A DNA stretch of 64,000 nt. Origin: Collinsella aerofaciens (GTDB lineage: Bacteria; Actinomycetota; Coriobacteriia; Coriobacteriales; Coriobacteriaceae). Positions within the stretch are counted from its first letter, which is position 1; every line of letters begins with the position of its first letter. Below the pieces are notes generated by a model. It was not told the DNA's origin and did no database searches. It was given only the letters and a program-made list of their open reading frames with translations. Made by a program: the position numbers and the translations under genes. Shown piece after piece: positions 52,180 through 61,846 of the stretch. The stretch spans positions 1 to 64,000 of the forward strand of contig NZ_SPFO01000001.1 of the NCBI RefSeq assembly GCF_005845035.1. Direction: 5' to 3'.

Positions 52180-53883
52180 TTAGCCCAGCAGGCTTAAGCC
52201 AACGGAGACAAACGCCAGGATAACGCCGACGATGGACTCGCCGCCGAGCAGGCCGCTGGCAACGACCAGACCCTGTTCCTGGAAGGCGGCGTCCTTGGCA
52301 GCCCTCTCTTCGTCGGAAAGACCAGCGGTGGCGTCGCGGTGGGCGGACCACTTGTCGTAGGCGAGCTTGACGCAGGAGCCCAAGAAGGCCGTGAGCGACA
52401 TGTAGAACGGCAGGTACACGCCTAGGCCGATCATCATGGCCGGAATGCCGAGCCAGTACATGACGATGCCGGCGATAAAGCCACCAACGAACCACGGCAC
52501 GCTCGGGATACCCGAGACCATGGTGGCGACCACACTTGCCTGCGCGGCAACGAAGCTCTTGTCGGGACCAAAGGCGTCCGGACCATAGGCGGTGACGAGC
52601 GCGACCATGACGGCGGCGGCGACCAAGGCGCCCACGATGCCGCCGATGGCCTGGCCGATCCACTGCGCACGCGAGTTGGTGCCCAGCACAGCGCCAGCCT
52701 TAAAGTCGTTCATGACGTCGCCCGCAAGGCCGCACGCCACGGCCACGATGCCGGCGATAAAGAACAGCTTGACCTGCGCGAGCTGCGCGAAGGCCGCCAC
52801 GATGAGCATGACGATGAGGCCAAAGATCTCCATGGGGTCGATACCCGTCTGGCCGCAGCTCTGTGCGCTCATGATGGTGGTGACAAAGGTGAACAGCGTG
52901 ACGATGACGGCCGGAACGGGGCCAAGGTCGAGCGCGATGGCAACGATTACGGCGATGGCGGCAGCGCCCAGGCCGATGATGCCGGCGTCGAGCTTAAGGG
53001 AGCCCGAGATGAGCGACTGCTCGTCGGTGTCGGTGGAGCTGTCGGCAGCAAGACCGCGGACGATGCCGGCGACCTGCGGCAGGATGTCCTTGAGGACGAC
53101 GGCGACGCCAAAGCCCATCATAAGGCCCATACCCAGGGACTTGACGATGCCCTGTGCGGTTACGACGTCGAACAGGCCGGCAGCGGTGCCGCCGACGATG
53201 ATGCCAAAGTTGCCCAGCAGCGCGCCGGCAAACCAGAAAGCGACCGGGGCGAAGCCCACGAGGAAGCCGACGGAGAGCAGCATGGGCGAATTGTAGATGC
53301 CAAAGGTTACGCCGGGGATGTTGAGCGTGCACAGCATGCTGGGCACAATGCCCAGGGCATCGCGCAACACGCTGTAGATGCCGGCGAGGGCCATGGAGCC
53401 AAAGAGCTGCTTGCCGGTCTTGCCGCCGGCCTCGGTTGCGCGCAGGGTCTGAGCTGCGGCGTTGCCGGTGGGGAACTCAAGCGCGGCGTCTACGATAAAG
53501 TGGCGGTGGATGAGTGCCGTTGCCAGCAGGCCCAGAATGGTGCCGGCGAGCGCCACGATAAACATGTCGAGCCAGCTAATCTGGTCGGCATAGCCCAGCA
53601 TCCAAGCGCCCGGGATGGTAAACGCCAGACCGCCGGCGACCATGGCGCCCGCGGACATGATGGTGTGGGTGACGTTGGCCTCGTTGAGGCTGGCGTTGCC
53701 CATGAGCTTAAGGAAGAACAGCGAGATGACGGCAGCGAAGACGATCGGCCAGGGGAGTGCGCCCATCTTGAGGGCGGTGTAGGCCGAGCTTGCCGTGATG
53801 ATCACGCAGCCGAGGACGCCGATGACGACGCCACGCAGCGTGAGTTGCCCGCGCATCGAGGCGCGGTTCAAGGGATTGCTCAT
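52180..53883 (-). CDS. OPT family oligopeptide transporter
   Basis: 567 aa, about 13-15 hydrophobic segments. The OPT family is recognised from RGVVIGVLGCVIITASSAYTALKMG at the N-terminus, LEFPTGNAAAQTLRA, and DFKAGAVLGTNSRAQWIG. Bacterial members are proton-coupled importers of peptides or metal-chelate complexes; the substrate here is unknown. AAAGGAG precedes the ATG. It is a single gene, next to the divergent coaX, with a good terminator. Confidence 0.93.
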   Translation of the reverse strand: MSNPLNRASMRGQLTLRGVVIGVLGCVIITASSAYTALKMGALPWPIVFAAVISLFFLKLMGNASLNEANVTHTIMSAGAMVAGGLAFTIPGAWMLGYADQISWLDMFIVALAGTILGLLATALIHRHFIVDAALEFPTGNAAAQTLRATEAGGKTGKQLFGSMALAGIYSVLRDALGIVPSMLCTLNIPGVTFGIYNSPMLLSVGFLVGFAPVAFWFAGALLGNFGIIVGGTAAGLFDVVTAQGIVKSLGMGLMMGFGVAVVLKDILPQVAGIVRGLAADSSTDTDEQSLISGSLKLDAGIIGLGAAAIAVIVAIALDLGPVPAVIVTLFTFVTTIMSAQSCGQTGIDPMEIFGLIVMLIVAAFAQLAQVKLFFIAGIVAVACGLAGDVMNDFKAGAVLGTNSRAQWIGQAIGGIVGALVAAAVMVALVTAYGPDAFGPDKSFVAAQASVVATMVSGIPSVPWFVGGFIAGIVMYWLGIPAMMIGLGVYLPFYMSLTAFLGSCVKLAYDKWSAHRDATAGLSDEERAAKDAAFQEQGLVVASGLLGGESIVGVILAFVSVGLSLLG

Positions 53884-54075
53884 ATATAACTCCTTTGCGT
53901 ATATCCGCTTCCCCCGGGAGCGCCGCTACGGATACGGCGCGGGAAGTCGGGTTACCAAGGGCCGCCGCGTGAGCTCGCGCGCGGCCGCGCATCAGTATAG
54001 CCGCAAGTTAGTCATTTTGGGATGACTGGTTTAGGTAGGCGATATACTGCTGGGCAGACGAAAGGAGCGCCGACG

Positions 54076-54927
54076 ATGCTAAATGGGTGCGCATATATAT
54101 TGACGGTCGACGTGGGCAACACGTTCATTCGCTTTGGCCTGTTTGCCGAGGATTCGGCCGCGGCGCAGGAGTGCCCGCTCGCGACGTGCGAGATCACCAC
54201 GCCGCCGAGCATCACGGCCGACGAAGCGCACATGCGACTTGCGCAGGTCATGGTCGCGCTCGCCGCCGATGCAGGTGTGCCCGGGGTGCTCGTACCCGCC
54301 GCGGCCGTGCTGAGCTGCGTGGTCCCGGCGCTCGAGCGCCCGTGGAAGGCAGCACTTTCCCGTACCTGCACGGGGCGCGTGCTCACCGTGGGGCCGGGCC
54401 TCAAGACCGGCATGCCCGTGCACTACGACGATCCGGCCGAGATCGGCCCCGACCGCATTGCCGACGCCGTGGCTGCCCGCGCTGTCTACGGCTCGCCGTG
54501 CATCGTGATCGACCTGGGCACCACGACCAATATCGAGGTCATCGACGCGCACGGTACCTTTGTCGGCGGCGTTATCGCGCCGGGGCTGGCGCTCGGCGCC
54601 CGTTCGCTCTCGGCCGCTGCGGCGCGCCTGCCTCAGGTTGAGCCCTCGGCGCCGACGCATGTTATCGGCCGCAACACGCGTGAGGCCATGCGCTCGGGCG
54701 TGGTTCTGGGCGAGGTGGCCCGCATCGACGGCATGCTCGACATGGTGCTCGCCGAGATGCGCGCGACCAAGGCCGCGGGGGAGGGCGATGTGCCCATCGT
54801 CATTACCGGCGACGATGCCGAGGCACTTGCGGCCCTTGTCGGTCATAGCCTGACGGTCGATGACGCACTGACGCTTCGCGGCCTGGCCGAGCTCTACCAC
54901 ATCAATCAAAAGCCCCGTCGCGCGTAG
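54076..54927 (+). CDS. coaX: Type III pantothenate kinase
   Basis: 283 aa from the ATG at 54076 preceded by AAAGGAGCGCC. Phosphorylates pantothenate, first step of CoA synthesis; type III enzymes are insensitive to CoA feedback. ASKHA motifs: DVGNT (12-16), GPDRIADAVAARAVYG, VIDLGTTTNIEVID and FVGGVIAPGLALGARSL. A longer frame to 54022 lacks a ribosome-binding site. It is close to the dCMP deaminase gene (82 bp) and may share a transcript. Confidence 0.95.
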   Translation: MLNGCAYILTVDVGNTFIRFGLFAEDSAAAQECPLATCEITTPPSITADEAHMRLAQVMVALAADAGVPGVLVPAAAVLSCVVPALERPWKAALSRTCTGRVLTVGPGLKTGMPVHYDDPAEIGPDRIADAVAARAVYGSPCIVIDLGTTTNIEVIDAHGTFVGGVIAPGLALGARSLSAAAARLPQVEPSAPTHVIGRNTREAMRSGVVLGEVARIDGMLDMVLAEMRATKAAGEGDVPIVITGDDAEALAALVGHSLTVDDALTLRGLAELYHINQKPRRA

Positions 54928-55009
54928 CGATGGGGCGGTGGGACAAAAACGTTTCCACCTTCCACCTGCTACAATGGGTCAAACTGTTGCGATTACGGAG
55001 GTGTCTGCC

Positions 55010-55534
55010 ATGTCGGACGATCTTCATCAAACTGCGTCGGGCAAGCGCCGCGACGTTATTAGCTGGGATGAGTTCTTTATGAGCGTGGCCATCGCCGCGC
55101 AGCGCCGCAGCAAGGACCCCAACACGCAGGTGGGCGCGTGCATCGCCAACACCAACCACCGCATCCTTTCGGTGGGCTACAACGGTACGCCCTCGGCGCT
55201 CAACGACGACTTTTTCCCGTGGGGCACGAGCGACGACCCGTTGCAGGACAAGCACAACTACGTGGTGCATGCCGAGGCCAACGCCGTGCTCAACTACCGC
55301 GGCTCGCTCAAAGACCTTGAGGGTTCCACGGTCTACGTCACGCTGTTCCCGTGCCACGACTGCGCCAAGATCCTGGCGCAGGTGGGTGTGGGCGAGGTCG
55401 TCTACCTGGACAATAAGTATGCCGACACCGATGACGGCCGTATCAGCCGCCGCATTCTCGACTCCTGCGGCATCAGCTACCGCCAGGTCATCGTCGATGT
55501 CCAGATTGGTACCGGGGGACAGGCTCGACAGTAA
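55010..55534 (+). CDS. dCMP deaminase
   Basis: 174 aa. Deaminates dCMP to dUMP for thymidylate synthesis; ComEB/CMP-dCMP deaminase family. Zinc site HAE (87-89) with PCHDC (114-118, C115 and C118); KDPNTQVGACI and the GYNGTP substrate loop are seen. The ATG at 55010 has CGGAGGTG upstream; the 24 codons before it are not conserved. Downstream gap of 171 bp has no recognisable feature. Confidence 0.93.
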   Translation: MSDDLHQTASGKRRDVISWDEFFMSVAIAAQRRSKDPNTQVGACIANTNHRILSVGYNGTPSALNDDFFPWGTSDDPLQDKHNYVVHAEANAVLNYRGSLKDLEGSTVYVTLFPCHDCAKILAQVGVGEVVYLDNKYADTDDGRISRRILDSCGISYRQVIVDVQIGTGGQARQ

Positions 55535-55705
55535 TATGCGTTGTCGCTATCTGACGACGAATGCAGTTCAAAGAGCCCCGTCCCAAATTGACTACTCGTG
55601 AAAGTCGCGTCTGCGCGCATGGACGGCTCGTGAGCGGGTACATGGCTGTAGTAACATAGCTTCTGTCCGCGGGCGTGCCCGCGTTATTGTGAGAAAGGAG
55701 CCCCT

Positions 55706-55984
55706 GTGGCTGTTAACGAAGAGCTGCTTAAGAAGGTTCTTGAAGAGATCCGCCCCAACCTGCAGGCCGATGGCGGCGATATGGAGTATGTGGGCGTCGA
55801 CGACGAGGGTGTTGTCAAGCTTGAGCTTCAGGGCGCCTGCGCCGGCTGCCCTATGAGCGCACTGACCCTGTCCATGGGTATCGAGCGTATCCTCAAGGAG
55901 CATGTGCCCGGCGTTACCCGTGTTGAGCAGATCAATGCCTCCGGCGAGACCGACGACCTGTACGACGAGTACGCGCCGTTCTAA
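55706..55984 (+). CDS. NifU C-terminal domain protein
   Basis: 92 aa from a GTG with AAAGGAG upstream. A stand-alone Nfu-type domain: ADGGDMEYVGVDDEG and the cysteine pair C45/C48 in GACAGCPM, which ligates a [4Fe-4S] cluster between two subunits. Functions as an iron-sulfur scaffold or carrier. No suf or isc gene is adjacent. Confidence 0.94.
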   Translation: MAVNEELLKKVLEEIRPNLQADGGDMEYVGVDDEGVVKLELQGACAGCPMSALTLSMGIERILKEHVPGVTRVEQINASGETDDLYDEYAPF

Positions 55985-56093
55985 GATTCGAAAGCTGCGG
56001 ACGGCATACTCCGCATAGACGTTACGCCCAAATATGCGGCTGCGAGCGCAAGGCCCGCGGCCGCATTTGTATGTAGGGAGCAGGGGGACCGAT

Positions 56094-56915
56094 ATGCTCA
56101 ACGACCTCTACCATATGCTTGATCCCGTCGCCATTTCGGCGGGGCCCATCACCATCTACTGGTACGGCTTGGCCTATGTGGTCGGAGCTTTGCTCACGGC
56201 GGTCGTCATGTATCGCACGCAGCGCCGTTGGGGTTTTGACATCACGATTGATGACCTGACGAGTGTCGTGGTCGGCGTGGTCTTTGGCCTCATTATCGGT
56301 GCGCGCCTGTTCTACGTCGTCTTTTACGGTGATGGCTACTACTGGGCGCACCCTCTCGAGATCTTTGCCACCAACGAGGGCGGCATGAGCTTCCACGGCG
56401 GTTTGGTGGGCGGCATTATCGGCGGCATCATCGTATGCCGCATGTATAAGCTCGACGCATGGACTTTGGCAGACCTTGCCGTCATCGGCGCGCCGCTGGC
56501 CTTGTGCCTGGGCCGTTGTGCCAACTTTGTCAACGGAGAGCTGTGGGGCAAGCCGACCGATCTGCCATGGGGCGTGGTCTTTGGCGGGACTGCGGGCGAT
56601 ATGCCGCGTCACCCCTCCCAGCTCTACGAGGCATTTCTTGAGGGTATCGTGCTCTTTTGCATTCTGCAGGTGCTCAGCCGCAAAAAGCCGCTATTGCCCC
56701 AAGGCACGTTTATGGGCGTGTTTGTGATGGGGTACGGCATCGTCCGCTTCCTCGTCGAGTTCGTGCGCGTGCCCGATGCACAACTGGGCTATCTGCTGGG
56801 TGGCGTCATCACCATGGGCCAGCTGTTGAGCCTGCCGCTCGTCTTCGCCGGCCTGGCGCTCATCATCTTCGCCCGACACCGCAATCGCCCCCAGCGCATC
56901 TACCTCGACGCCTAA
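56094..56915 (+). CDS. lgt: Prolipoprotein diacylglyceryl transferase
   Basis: 273 aa from the ATG at 56094, with GGGGGACC upstream. Transfers diacylglycerol to lipobox cysteines of prolipoproteins such as the amino-acid binding protein of this window. Membrane protein of about seven helices with the signature LGRCANFVNGELWGKPTDLPWG and HPSQLYEAFLEG. The C-terminus is a short basic tail. The gene ends in a family C hairpin. Confidence 0.95.
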   Translation: MLNDLYHMLDPVAISAGPITIYWYGLAYVVGALLTAVVMYRTQRRWGFDITIDDLTSVVVGVVFGLIIGARLFYVVFYGDGYYWAHPLEIFATNEGGMSFHGGLVGGIIGGIIVCRMYKLDAWTLADLAVIGAPLALCLGRCANFVNGELWGKPTDLPWGVVFGGTAGDMPRHPSQLYEAFLEGIVLFCILQVLSRKKPLLPQGTFMGVFVMGYGIVRFLVEFVRVPDAQLGYLLGGVITMGQLLSLPLVFAGLALIIFARHRNRPQRIYLDA

Positions 56916-56950
56916 CCACCACAAAAGGGACAGGCACCTTTGTGGCGGTT
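56914..56950 (+). repeat. Palindromic element, family C copy 6
   Basis: Starts at the lgt stop codon: AACCACCACAAA-AGGGACAGGCACC-TTTGTGGCGGTT. The loop is the family one; the stem is entirely different from copies 1-4 and still paired. Confidence 0.78.
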
Positions 56951-56975
56951 TGCTGGGCAACGATGACAGAACCGT

Positions 56976-57029
56976 AACGTTTCCCCAGATAAGACCTGCC
57001 AAAATAAACCTGTCCCTTTTTGGCAGGTT
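56976..57029 (-). repeat. Palindromic element, family C copy 7
   Basis: On the minus strand: AACCTGCCAAAA stem, loop AGGGACAGGTTTAT, closing TTTTGGCAGG and tail TCTTATCTGGGGAAACG. It lies 44 bases from copy 6, in the opposite orientation. Confidence 0.78.
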
Positions 57030-57049
57030 TCTAGAAAGGCTTTCGGACT

Positions 57050-59233
57050 GTGAAGGATTCCGACCTCTCCACAACGGCTGCGCGCGACGCCGCTCGCATC
57101 GTCTGGTTTAAGCGCTACCCCGCCAAGCAGACGCTCATCGCTTTTTTGCTCGCGCTGTTGGCGACCACGGCGTTTTCCATCGATCCCGCCCCGGTGTCGA
57201 GCAACGCAGTCTTGGCGATTGACCCCAAAGCCTCGGGCATGCTGTACGTGTGCTACGAGGTGCTCCTCTCGTTTGCCGGGCATACCGACGCGGTCATGTT
57301 GCTCGCGCTTGCCTGCCTGCTCACGCTGCCGTTTCGCTACGTCTTCTTTGGCCGCGGCGACGCCTGGCGTCCCTCGGTCATCCTGCCATCGCTGTTTTTT
57401 GCCATCTGTATGGTGTTTGGCCGCAGCTACGACCTCACCGACTCTGCCGAGATTGTGCTCGGCGACAAGGCCCGCATCATCTGCGCCTGGATCGGCGGCG
57501 CGGGCTGGATGCTCTTAGCGGTCGTTGCCTTCTACCTCGCTTTTGAGTGTCTGGATTGGCTAAGCTCTCGGCGCATTCCGTTTTTCGAAGCGCACTTTGG
57601 CCGCGTATGGCGCGTGGCTCACGCCGTGCTCTCGGTCCATCCCTTTGCCGGGCCCTTCCTGGTGCTTATGATCGCCTGGGCGCCCACGCTCATCGCCTCG
57701 CTGCCCGGCCTTTTTATGGGAGACACGGGCGCGCAGATTCGCCAGTGGTTCAACTACCCCAACGGCACGAGCGACTACCTGCGTCTGCTCAACCCCAATG
57801 TGTTGCTCAATGGGCATCACCCCGTGGTGCACACGGCCATCATCGGTTCGTGCGTGCAGCTGGGCCTTTCGCTGTTCAACAGTGCTAACGCCGGCCTCAT
57901 CATCTACACCTGCACTCAGTTCGTCATCACGGCCGCCTGCATGGCCTATTCCATCTCGTCGCTGCGCAAGCTGGGCGTGAGCCTGCCGGTCCGCGGCGTT
58001 ATCTTGCTGTTCTTTGCGTTTATGCCGATGTTCTCCAACTACGCGGCGCTGCTCACCAAAGACGTGCTGTTTGCCGACGCGTTTTTGGTGCTGCTGGTGC
58101 AGACTGTGAAGCTCGTGGCTTGCGGTCTGCCCCGTCGCGATGCCAATGCCGAGCGTGCGGGCGAACAGAGGCCTGTGCTCTTTGCGCGCCACGACTGGCT
58201 GCTGCTTGCTCTGGGCGCCATGGGTTCCACGTTCCTGCGCAACGGCGGCTTGGTGTTTCCCCTGGCGGCATGCGTAATCGCGGCGGCGTTTTGTGCCTGG
58301 GACGTGCATGTGGCTCGTCGTGCGGCCAAGCAGACGGGTACTGCGCCAGCGGGCGTCACCCCGCGTTTCCGCTGGGTGGGAGTTCTTGCGGTGCTCGCAC
58401 TCTGCCTTGTCTCTAATATGTACTTCACCAAGGTCTTTATGCCGGCGCACGACATCACGCCTGGCTCCAAGCGCGAAATCCTCTCGATTCCGTTTCAGCA
58501 GACGGCCCGTTTTGTCCAAAAGCACGACGGCCTCAATTCGGGCGTCAATCCCACGGTCAAGGAAGACGGCACCATCGTGGAGGCTCCTTGCGATGGCTTG
58601 GTGACTGACGAAGAACGTGCCGTGATCGATCGGGTGCTCCAGTACGAAAACTTGGGCCGTCGTTACAATCCCGACAAGTCCGACGCCGTTAAGAATTGCT
58701 TTAACGAGTACGCATCGCAGGAGGACATCAAGGCCTATTTTGAGGTGTGGGCCCAGATGTTCAAAAAGGATCCCGAGTGCTATATCTCGGCGCTTATCAA
58801 TAACTACTATGGATACTTTTATCCGAGCGCGCGCGATGCCTGGGTTTACAGTACGGCGCGCAGTGCCGAGATTATGGCACGCCCCGATAATCTCAAGTAC
58901 TTCGACTTCCATCCGGTTGACAGCAACGTGGTGCGCTGGTGCGACCACCTGATCAATCTGTGCCGTGTGGCGGTGCAGCGCATCCCGTTTATCTCGCTCA
59001 CCATGAGCTCGGCCACCTATGTGTGGATCATGATCGCCGTGGTGGTCTACCTGCTGCGTCGTCATTCATGGCGTGCGCTGGCGATCTGGGTGCCGCTGTT
59101 GGGCGTGCTCGCCGTGTGCCTGATTGGCCCGTGCAACGGCTCGACTTACATGCGCTACCTGTATCCGGTCATCGCCTGCATGCCCTTCGCCATCGGCGCC
59201 ACCGTCACCCGCAGCGACTTCCTCTGGTTCTAA
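57050..59233 (+). CDS. DUF6020-type polytopic membrane protein
   Basis: 727 aa from a GTG preceded by GAAAGG. About 11-12 hydrophobic segments plus a long extracytoplasmic loop (about 480-640) before the last two. The segment LFMGDTGAQIRQWFNYPNGT, then NGHHPVVHTAIIGSC and NYAALLTKDVLFADAFLVLL resembles DUF6020/glycosyltransferase family 39-like proteins, where an acidic residue in the first loop and the TKDVLF motif are conserved. A lipid-linked sugar transferase activity is an inference from topology. Single gene. Confidence 0.82.
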   Translation: MKDSDLSTTAARDAARIVWFKRYPAKQTLIAFLLALLATTAFSIDPAPVSSNAVLAIDPKASGMLYVCYEVLLSFAGHTDAVMLLALACLLTLPFRYVFFGRGDAWRPSVILPSLFFAICMVFGRSYDLTDSAEIVLGDKARIICAWIGGAGWMLLAVVAFYLAFECLDWLSSRRIPFFEAHFGRVWRVAHAVLSVHPFAGPFLVLMIAWAPTLIASLPGLFMGDTGAQIRQWFNYPNGTSDYLRLLNPNVLLNGHHPVVHTAIIGSCVQLGLSLFNSANAGLIIYTCTQFVITAACMAYSISSLRKLGVSLPVRGVILLFFAFMPMFSNYAALLTKDVLFADAFLVLLVQTVKLVACGLPRRDANAERAGEQRPVLFARHDWLLLALGAMGSTFLRNGGLVFPLAACVIAAAFCAWDVHVARRAAKQTGTAPAGVTPRFRWVGVLAVLALCLVSNMYFTKVFMPAHDITPGSKREILSIPFQQTARFVQKHDGLNSGVNPTVKEDGTIVEAPCDGLVTDEERAVIDRVLQYENLGRRYNPDKSDAVKNCFNEYASQEDIKAYFEVWAQMFKKDPECYISALINNYYGYFYPSARDAWVYSTARSAEIMARPDNLKYFDFHPVDSNVVRWCDHLINLCRVAVQRIPFISLTMSSATYVWIMIAVVVYLLRRHSWRALAIWVPLLGVLAVCLIGPCNGSTYMRYLYPVIACMPFAIGATVTRSDFLWF

Positions 59234-59397
59234 CTTGGTGCATTGAGGTCGGGTTTCTTTGCACCAAAGGGGCCATCATCACGACGCCTTCATTTTGGGG
59301 TTTATCTCGCAGGCCAGTAGGTATATCATAACGACGTTTGTTTATATTGCCCGAGCATCTGCGCTGGGCTTTAGGTCGAAACCGATAGGAGACACGT

Positions 59398-60204
59398 ATG
59401 TCCGGACACTCTAAGTGGGCCACAACCAAGCATCGTAAGGGCGCGCAGGACGCCAAGCGTTCCGCCCTCTTCTCCAAGCTCAGCCGCAACATCACCGTTG
59501 CTGCCCGTCTCGGCGGTGACCCGCTGCCCGAGAACAACGCCAGCCTCGCCGCTGCCGTTGCCAAGGCCAAGGCTCAGTCCATGCCTAAGGACAAGATCAA
59601 GTCCGCTATCGACAAGGCTTTTGGTTCGGGTGCCGACGCTGCCGTCTACGAGAACATCGTGTACGAGGGCTACGGTCCCGCCGGTGTCGCCGTCTACGTC
59701 GACTGCCTGACCGACAACCGCAACCGTACCGCCGCTGATGTCCGTTCCGCCTTCTCCCACGCTGGTGGCAACCTGGGCACCTCCGGCTCCGTCGCCTTCC
59801 AGTTTGAGCGCAAGGGCCAGATCGTCGTCGCCAAGGAGATCCTGGACGAGAACGCCAAGAAGGAGACCATGATCGCCAACGGTGCTGCCGGTGACGAGGA
59901 TGAGTTCATGATGGCCATCGCCGAGGCCGGTGGCGAGGACTACGAGGACGCCGGCGAGGAGTGGATCGTCTGGACTACTGCCAACGAGGTTATGGCTGTC
60001 TCCAAGGCGCTCGAGGAGCAGGGCGTCCAGGTCAAGGGTTCCGAGACCACCATGGTCCCGACCACCCCGACCGAGGTCTCCGGCGCCGACGCCAAGAAGG
60101 TCCAGCGCCTCATCGATCGCCTTGAGGAGCTTGACGACGTCCAGGATGTTTACAGCACCATGGACATGACCGACGAGGTCATCGCTGCCCTCGAGGAGGA
60201 GTAG
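59398..60204 (+). CDS. yebC: YebC/PmpR family protein
   Basis: 268 aa. MSGHSKWATTKHRKGAQDAKR at the start and ALAAAVAKAKA-like SLAAAVAKAKAQSMPKDKI are family signatures, as is VYEGYGPAGVAVYVDCLTDN. YebC proteins act as DNA-binding regulators in some species and, by recent work, help ribosomes at proline stretches. In many genomes ruvC follows; here it does not, and a terminator follows instead. AGGAGACACGT precedes the ATG. Confidence 0.95.
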   Translation: MSGHSKWATTKHRKGAQDAKRSALFSKLSRNITVAARLGGDPLPENNASLAAAVAKAKAQSMPKDKIKSAIDKAFGSGADAAVYENIVYEGYGPAGVAVYVDCLTDNRNRTAADVRSAFSHAGGNLGTSGSVAFQFERKGQIVVAKEILDENAKKETMIANGAAGDEDEFMMAIAEAGGEDYEDAGEEWIVWTTANEVMAVSKALEEQGVQVKGSETTMVPTTPTEVSGADAKKVQRLIDRLEELDDVQDVYSTMDMTDEVIAALEEE

Positions 60205-60273
60205 CGCCCGCACGGGTTAAGCCGTGTATATCTGGGCATAATGAAGCGAGCATGCAAGCCTCGTGGAATAGAT

Positions 60274-60315
60274 GAGCCGGATCCGCGTGCGTAGAGCACC
60301 GGACCCGGCTCTTTT
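60274..60315 (+). terminator. yebC terminator
   Basis: GAGCCGGaTCCG / CGGAcCCGGCTC with a 14-nt loop, followed by TTTTATAA. Confidence 0.85.
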
Positions 60316-60370
60316 ATAATGATGCGAACCGTTCTGCATTTCGAGAGCCGAGATTTGAAGGGAGCGCCAC

Positions 60371-60916
60371 GTGCGCGTACTCAAACGAGCCCTAGCGATT
60401 GTGTATCTTGCCGCCGCCATCGTGGCGCTGGGTACGCTTGTCTGCCAGTTTTGGGGGGCGTATACGTATCGCTTTATGCTGCTGATGCGCGACCCCATGC
60501 CGCGCATTGTCGTGACGGCATGCGGCGGAGTTGTGGCGATCGGCGTGCTGGTAAGCTTTTTCCGCCTGATGTTTGCTCGTCGCGAGCCGTCCTGCGTGCA
60601 TCCGGCGGGGGAGCGCAATATCGAGGTTACCCTTGCGGCGCTTTCTTCGTGCGCCAGGGCTGCTGCCGAGCGCGACGACCGCGTGATGGTCGAGCATGTC
60701 GAGGCCCGCGTCCAAGGCCCCGACGATTCGCACGTCCGATTTAAGGTCGAGGCTATCGCGCTTGACGATAAGGACGTGGCATCTCTGGCTACCGCGATGC
60801 AGCAGCGCATCGAGGAAGCTTGCGACACCATGCTCGGCACGCCGGGTACGACTACGCGCGTCCGTTTTTTGCCGTCCAAGACTACCGTCCAGACCGTGGA
60901 GGTTTCCGGTGAGTGA
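60371..60916 (+). CDS. AmaP-like alkaline-shock membrane anchor
   Basis: 181 aa from a GTG with GGGAGCG upstream. Two N-terminal hydrophobic segments (8-28 and 45-65), then a cytoplasmic domain resembling the Asp23/AmaP fold (NIEVTLAALSSCARAAAE... RFLPSKTTVQTVEV). In staphylococci AmaP anchors Asp23 to the membrane. It is first in a three-gene cluster with DUF2273 and Asp23 and overlaps the next gene by 8 bases. Confidence 0.83.
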   Translation: MRVLKRALAIVYLAAAIVALGTLVCQFWGAYTYRFMLLMRDPMPRIVVTACGGVVAIGVLVSFFRLMFARREPSCVHPAGERNIEVTLAALSSCARAAAERDDRVMVEHVEARVQGPDDSHVRFKVEAIALDDKDVASLATAMQQRIEEACDTMLGTPGTTTRVRFLPSKTTVQTVEVSGE

Positions 60917-61286
60917 TACCAATCAAGATAAGACCGCTCGTACGCCGCGCCTGACGATTGACCAGAGCGCCACGCCGGCGAGCGAACCTGTTGATTCCAA
61001 AGCAGAGGCAACCGAGTTGCAAGACGCGGCCGCCGCGGATTTTGACGAGGCTATGGGTCTCATCAAGGGTACGGGCGCTGCCATCTGGAGCTATGCTGTG
61101 CGCCATCCCAACACCACGCTCGGCGCCGTCGCTGGCTTTGTCCTCGCCGTGTTGGTGCTCACGTTGGGCCTGTGGGACACGCTCGTCATTGCATTCTTCG
61201 TGCTGATCGGCGCTGTGATCGGCCAAATTCGCGACGGCGAGAACGGGATCGTCAACTTCTTCGGCCGTCTGTTTAGCGGCCGCTAA
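60909..61286 (+). CDS. DUF2273 small membrane protein
   Basis: 125 aa from the GTG at 60909, with GGAGG seven bases upstream, overlapping amaP. A charged N-terminus (1-60) precedes HPNTTLGAVAGFVLAVLVL and LWDTLVIAFFVLIGAVIGQIRDGENG, the DUF2273 core of two hydrophobic segments. The N-terminal extension is longer than the usual about 60-residue family. Almost always found with asp23 and amaP, as here; its task in the cell envelope is unknown. Confidence 0.87.
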   Translation: MSDTNQDKTARTPRLTIDQSATPASEPVDSKAEATELQDAAAADFDEAMGLIKGTGAAIWSYAVRHPNTTLGAVAGFVLAVLVLTLGLWDTLVIAFFVLIGAVIGQIRDGENGIVNFFGRLFSGR

Positions 61287-61330
61287 TATGTATTCGACTG
61301 TCGCATCCGCGGCAGGCATAAGGAGGAACC

Positions 61331-61846
61331 ATGGCTTTTAATACGAAGGTCGATGTAGCCGATACCGAGCTCGAGGCAGACGAGACCGTGACCGCCGAGG
61401 CCGAGGACGTAACGCTCGAGGACGAGGCGCTCGTCGAGGCCGAGTCCGATGCGGATGAGGACGACGAGGAAGCGGACGAGTCCGAGGACTCGCTGACCTA
61501 TTCCAACGGTGTGATCGAGAAGATCGTTGCCATGGCCACTCGCGAGGTTCCGCACGTTCTGGGCATGAAGGGTAACCTCATGCACTTTGTGCAGGAGCAG
61601 TTTGGTGCCGAGAATCTGACCAAGGGCGTGACGGTCGAGGTCACCGATGACAATCGTGTGGTCGTCAACATCTCCGTCATTATCGAGTACGGCGCCTATG
61701 CGCCCGCGATCTTCGACGATGTCAAGGCACGTGTCACCGAGCGCCTTGCCGCGATGACCGGCCTTGAGGTGGCGGGCGTCAACCTGCGTATCGAGGACGT
61801 CATCACCCCCGAGGAGTACGAGCACCGCACCAGCCAGCACGAATAA
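61331..61846 (+). CDS. Asp23/Gls24 family envelope stress protein
   Basis: 171 aa. A strongly acidic N-terminal extension (10-55, Glu/Asp runs) precedes the Asp23 domain: YSNGVIEKIVAMATREVPHV, VTVEVTDDNRVVVNISVII and VAGVNLRIEDVI. It is expected to coat the inner membrane face with AmaP. AAGGAGG precedes the ATG. Last gene of the cluster; ends directly at a family C hairpin and a terminator. The acidic extension is not typical of Firmicute Asp23. Confidence 0.92.
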   Translation: MAFNTKVDVADTELEADETVTAEAEDVTLEDEALVEAESDADEDDEEADESEDSLTYSNGVIEKIVAMATREVPHVLGMKGNLMHFVQEQFGAENLTKGVTVEVTDDNRVVVNISVIIEYGAYAPAIFDDVKARVTERLAAMTGLEVAGVNLRIEDVITPEEYEHRTSQHE

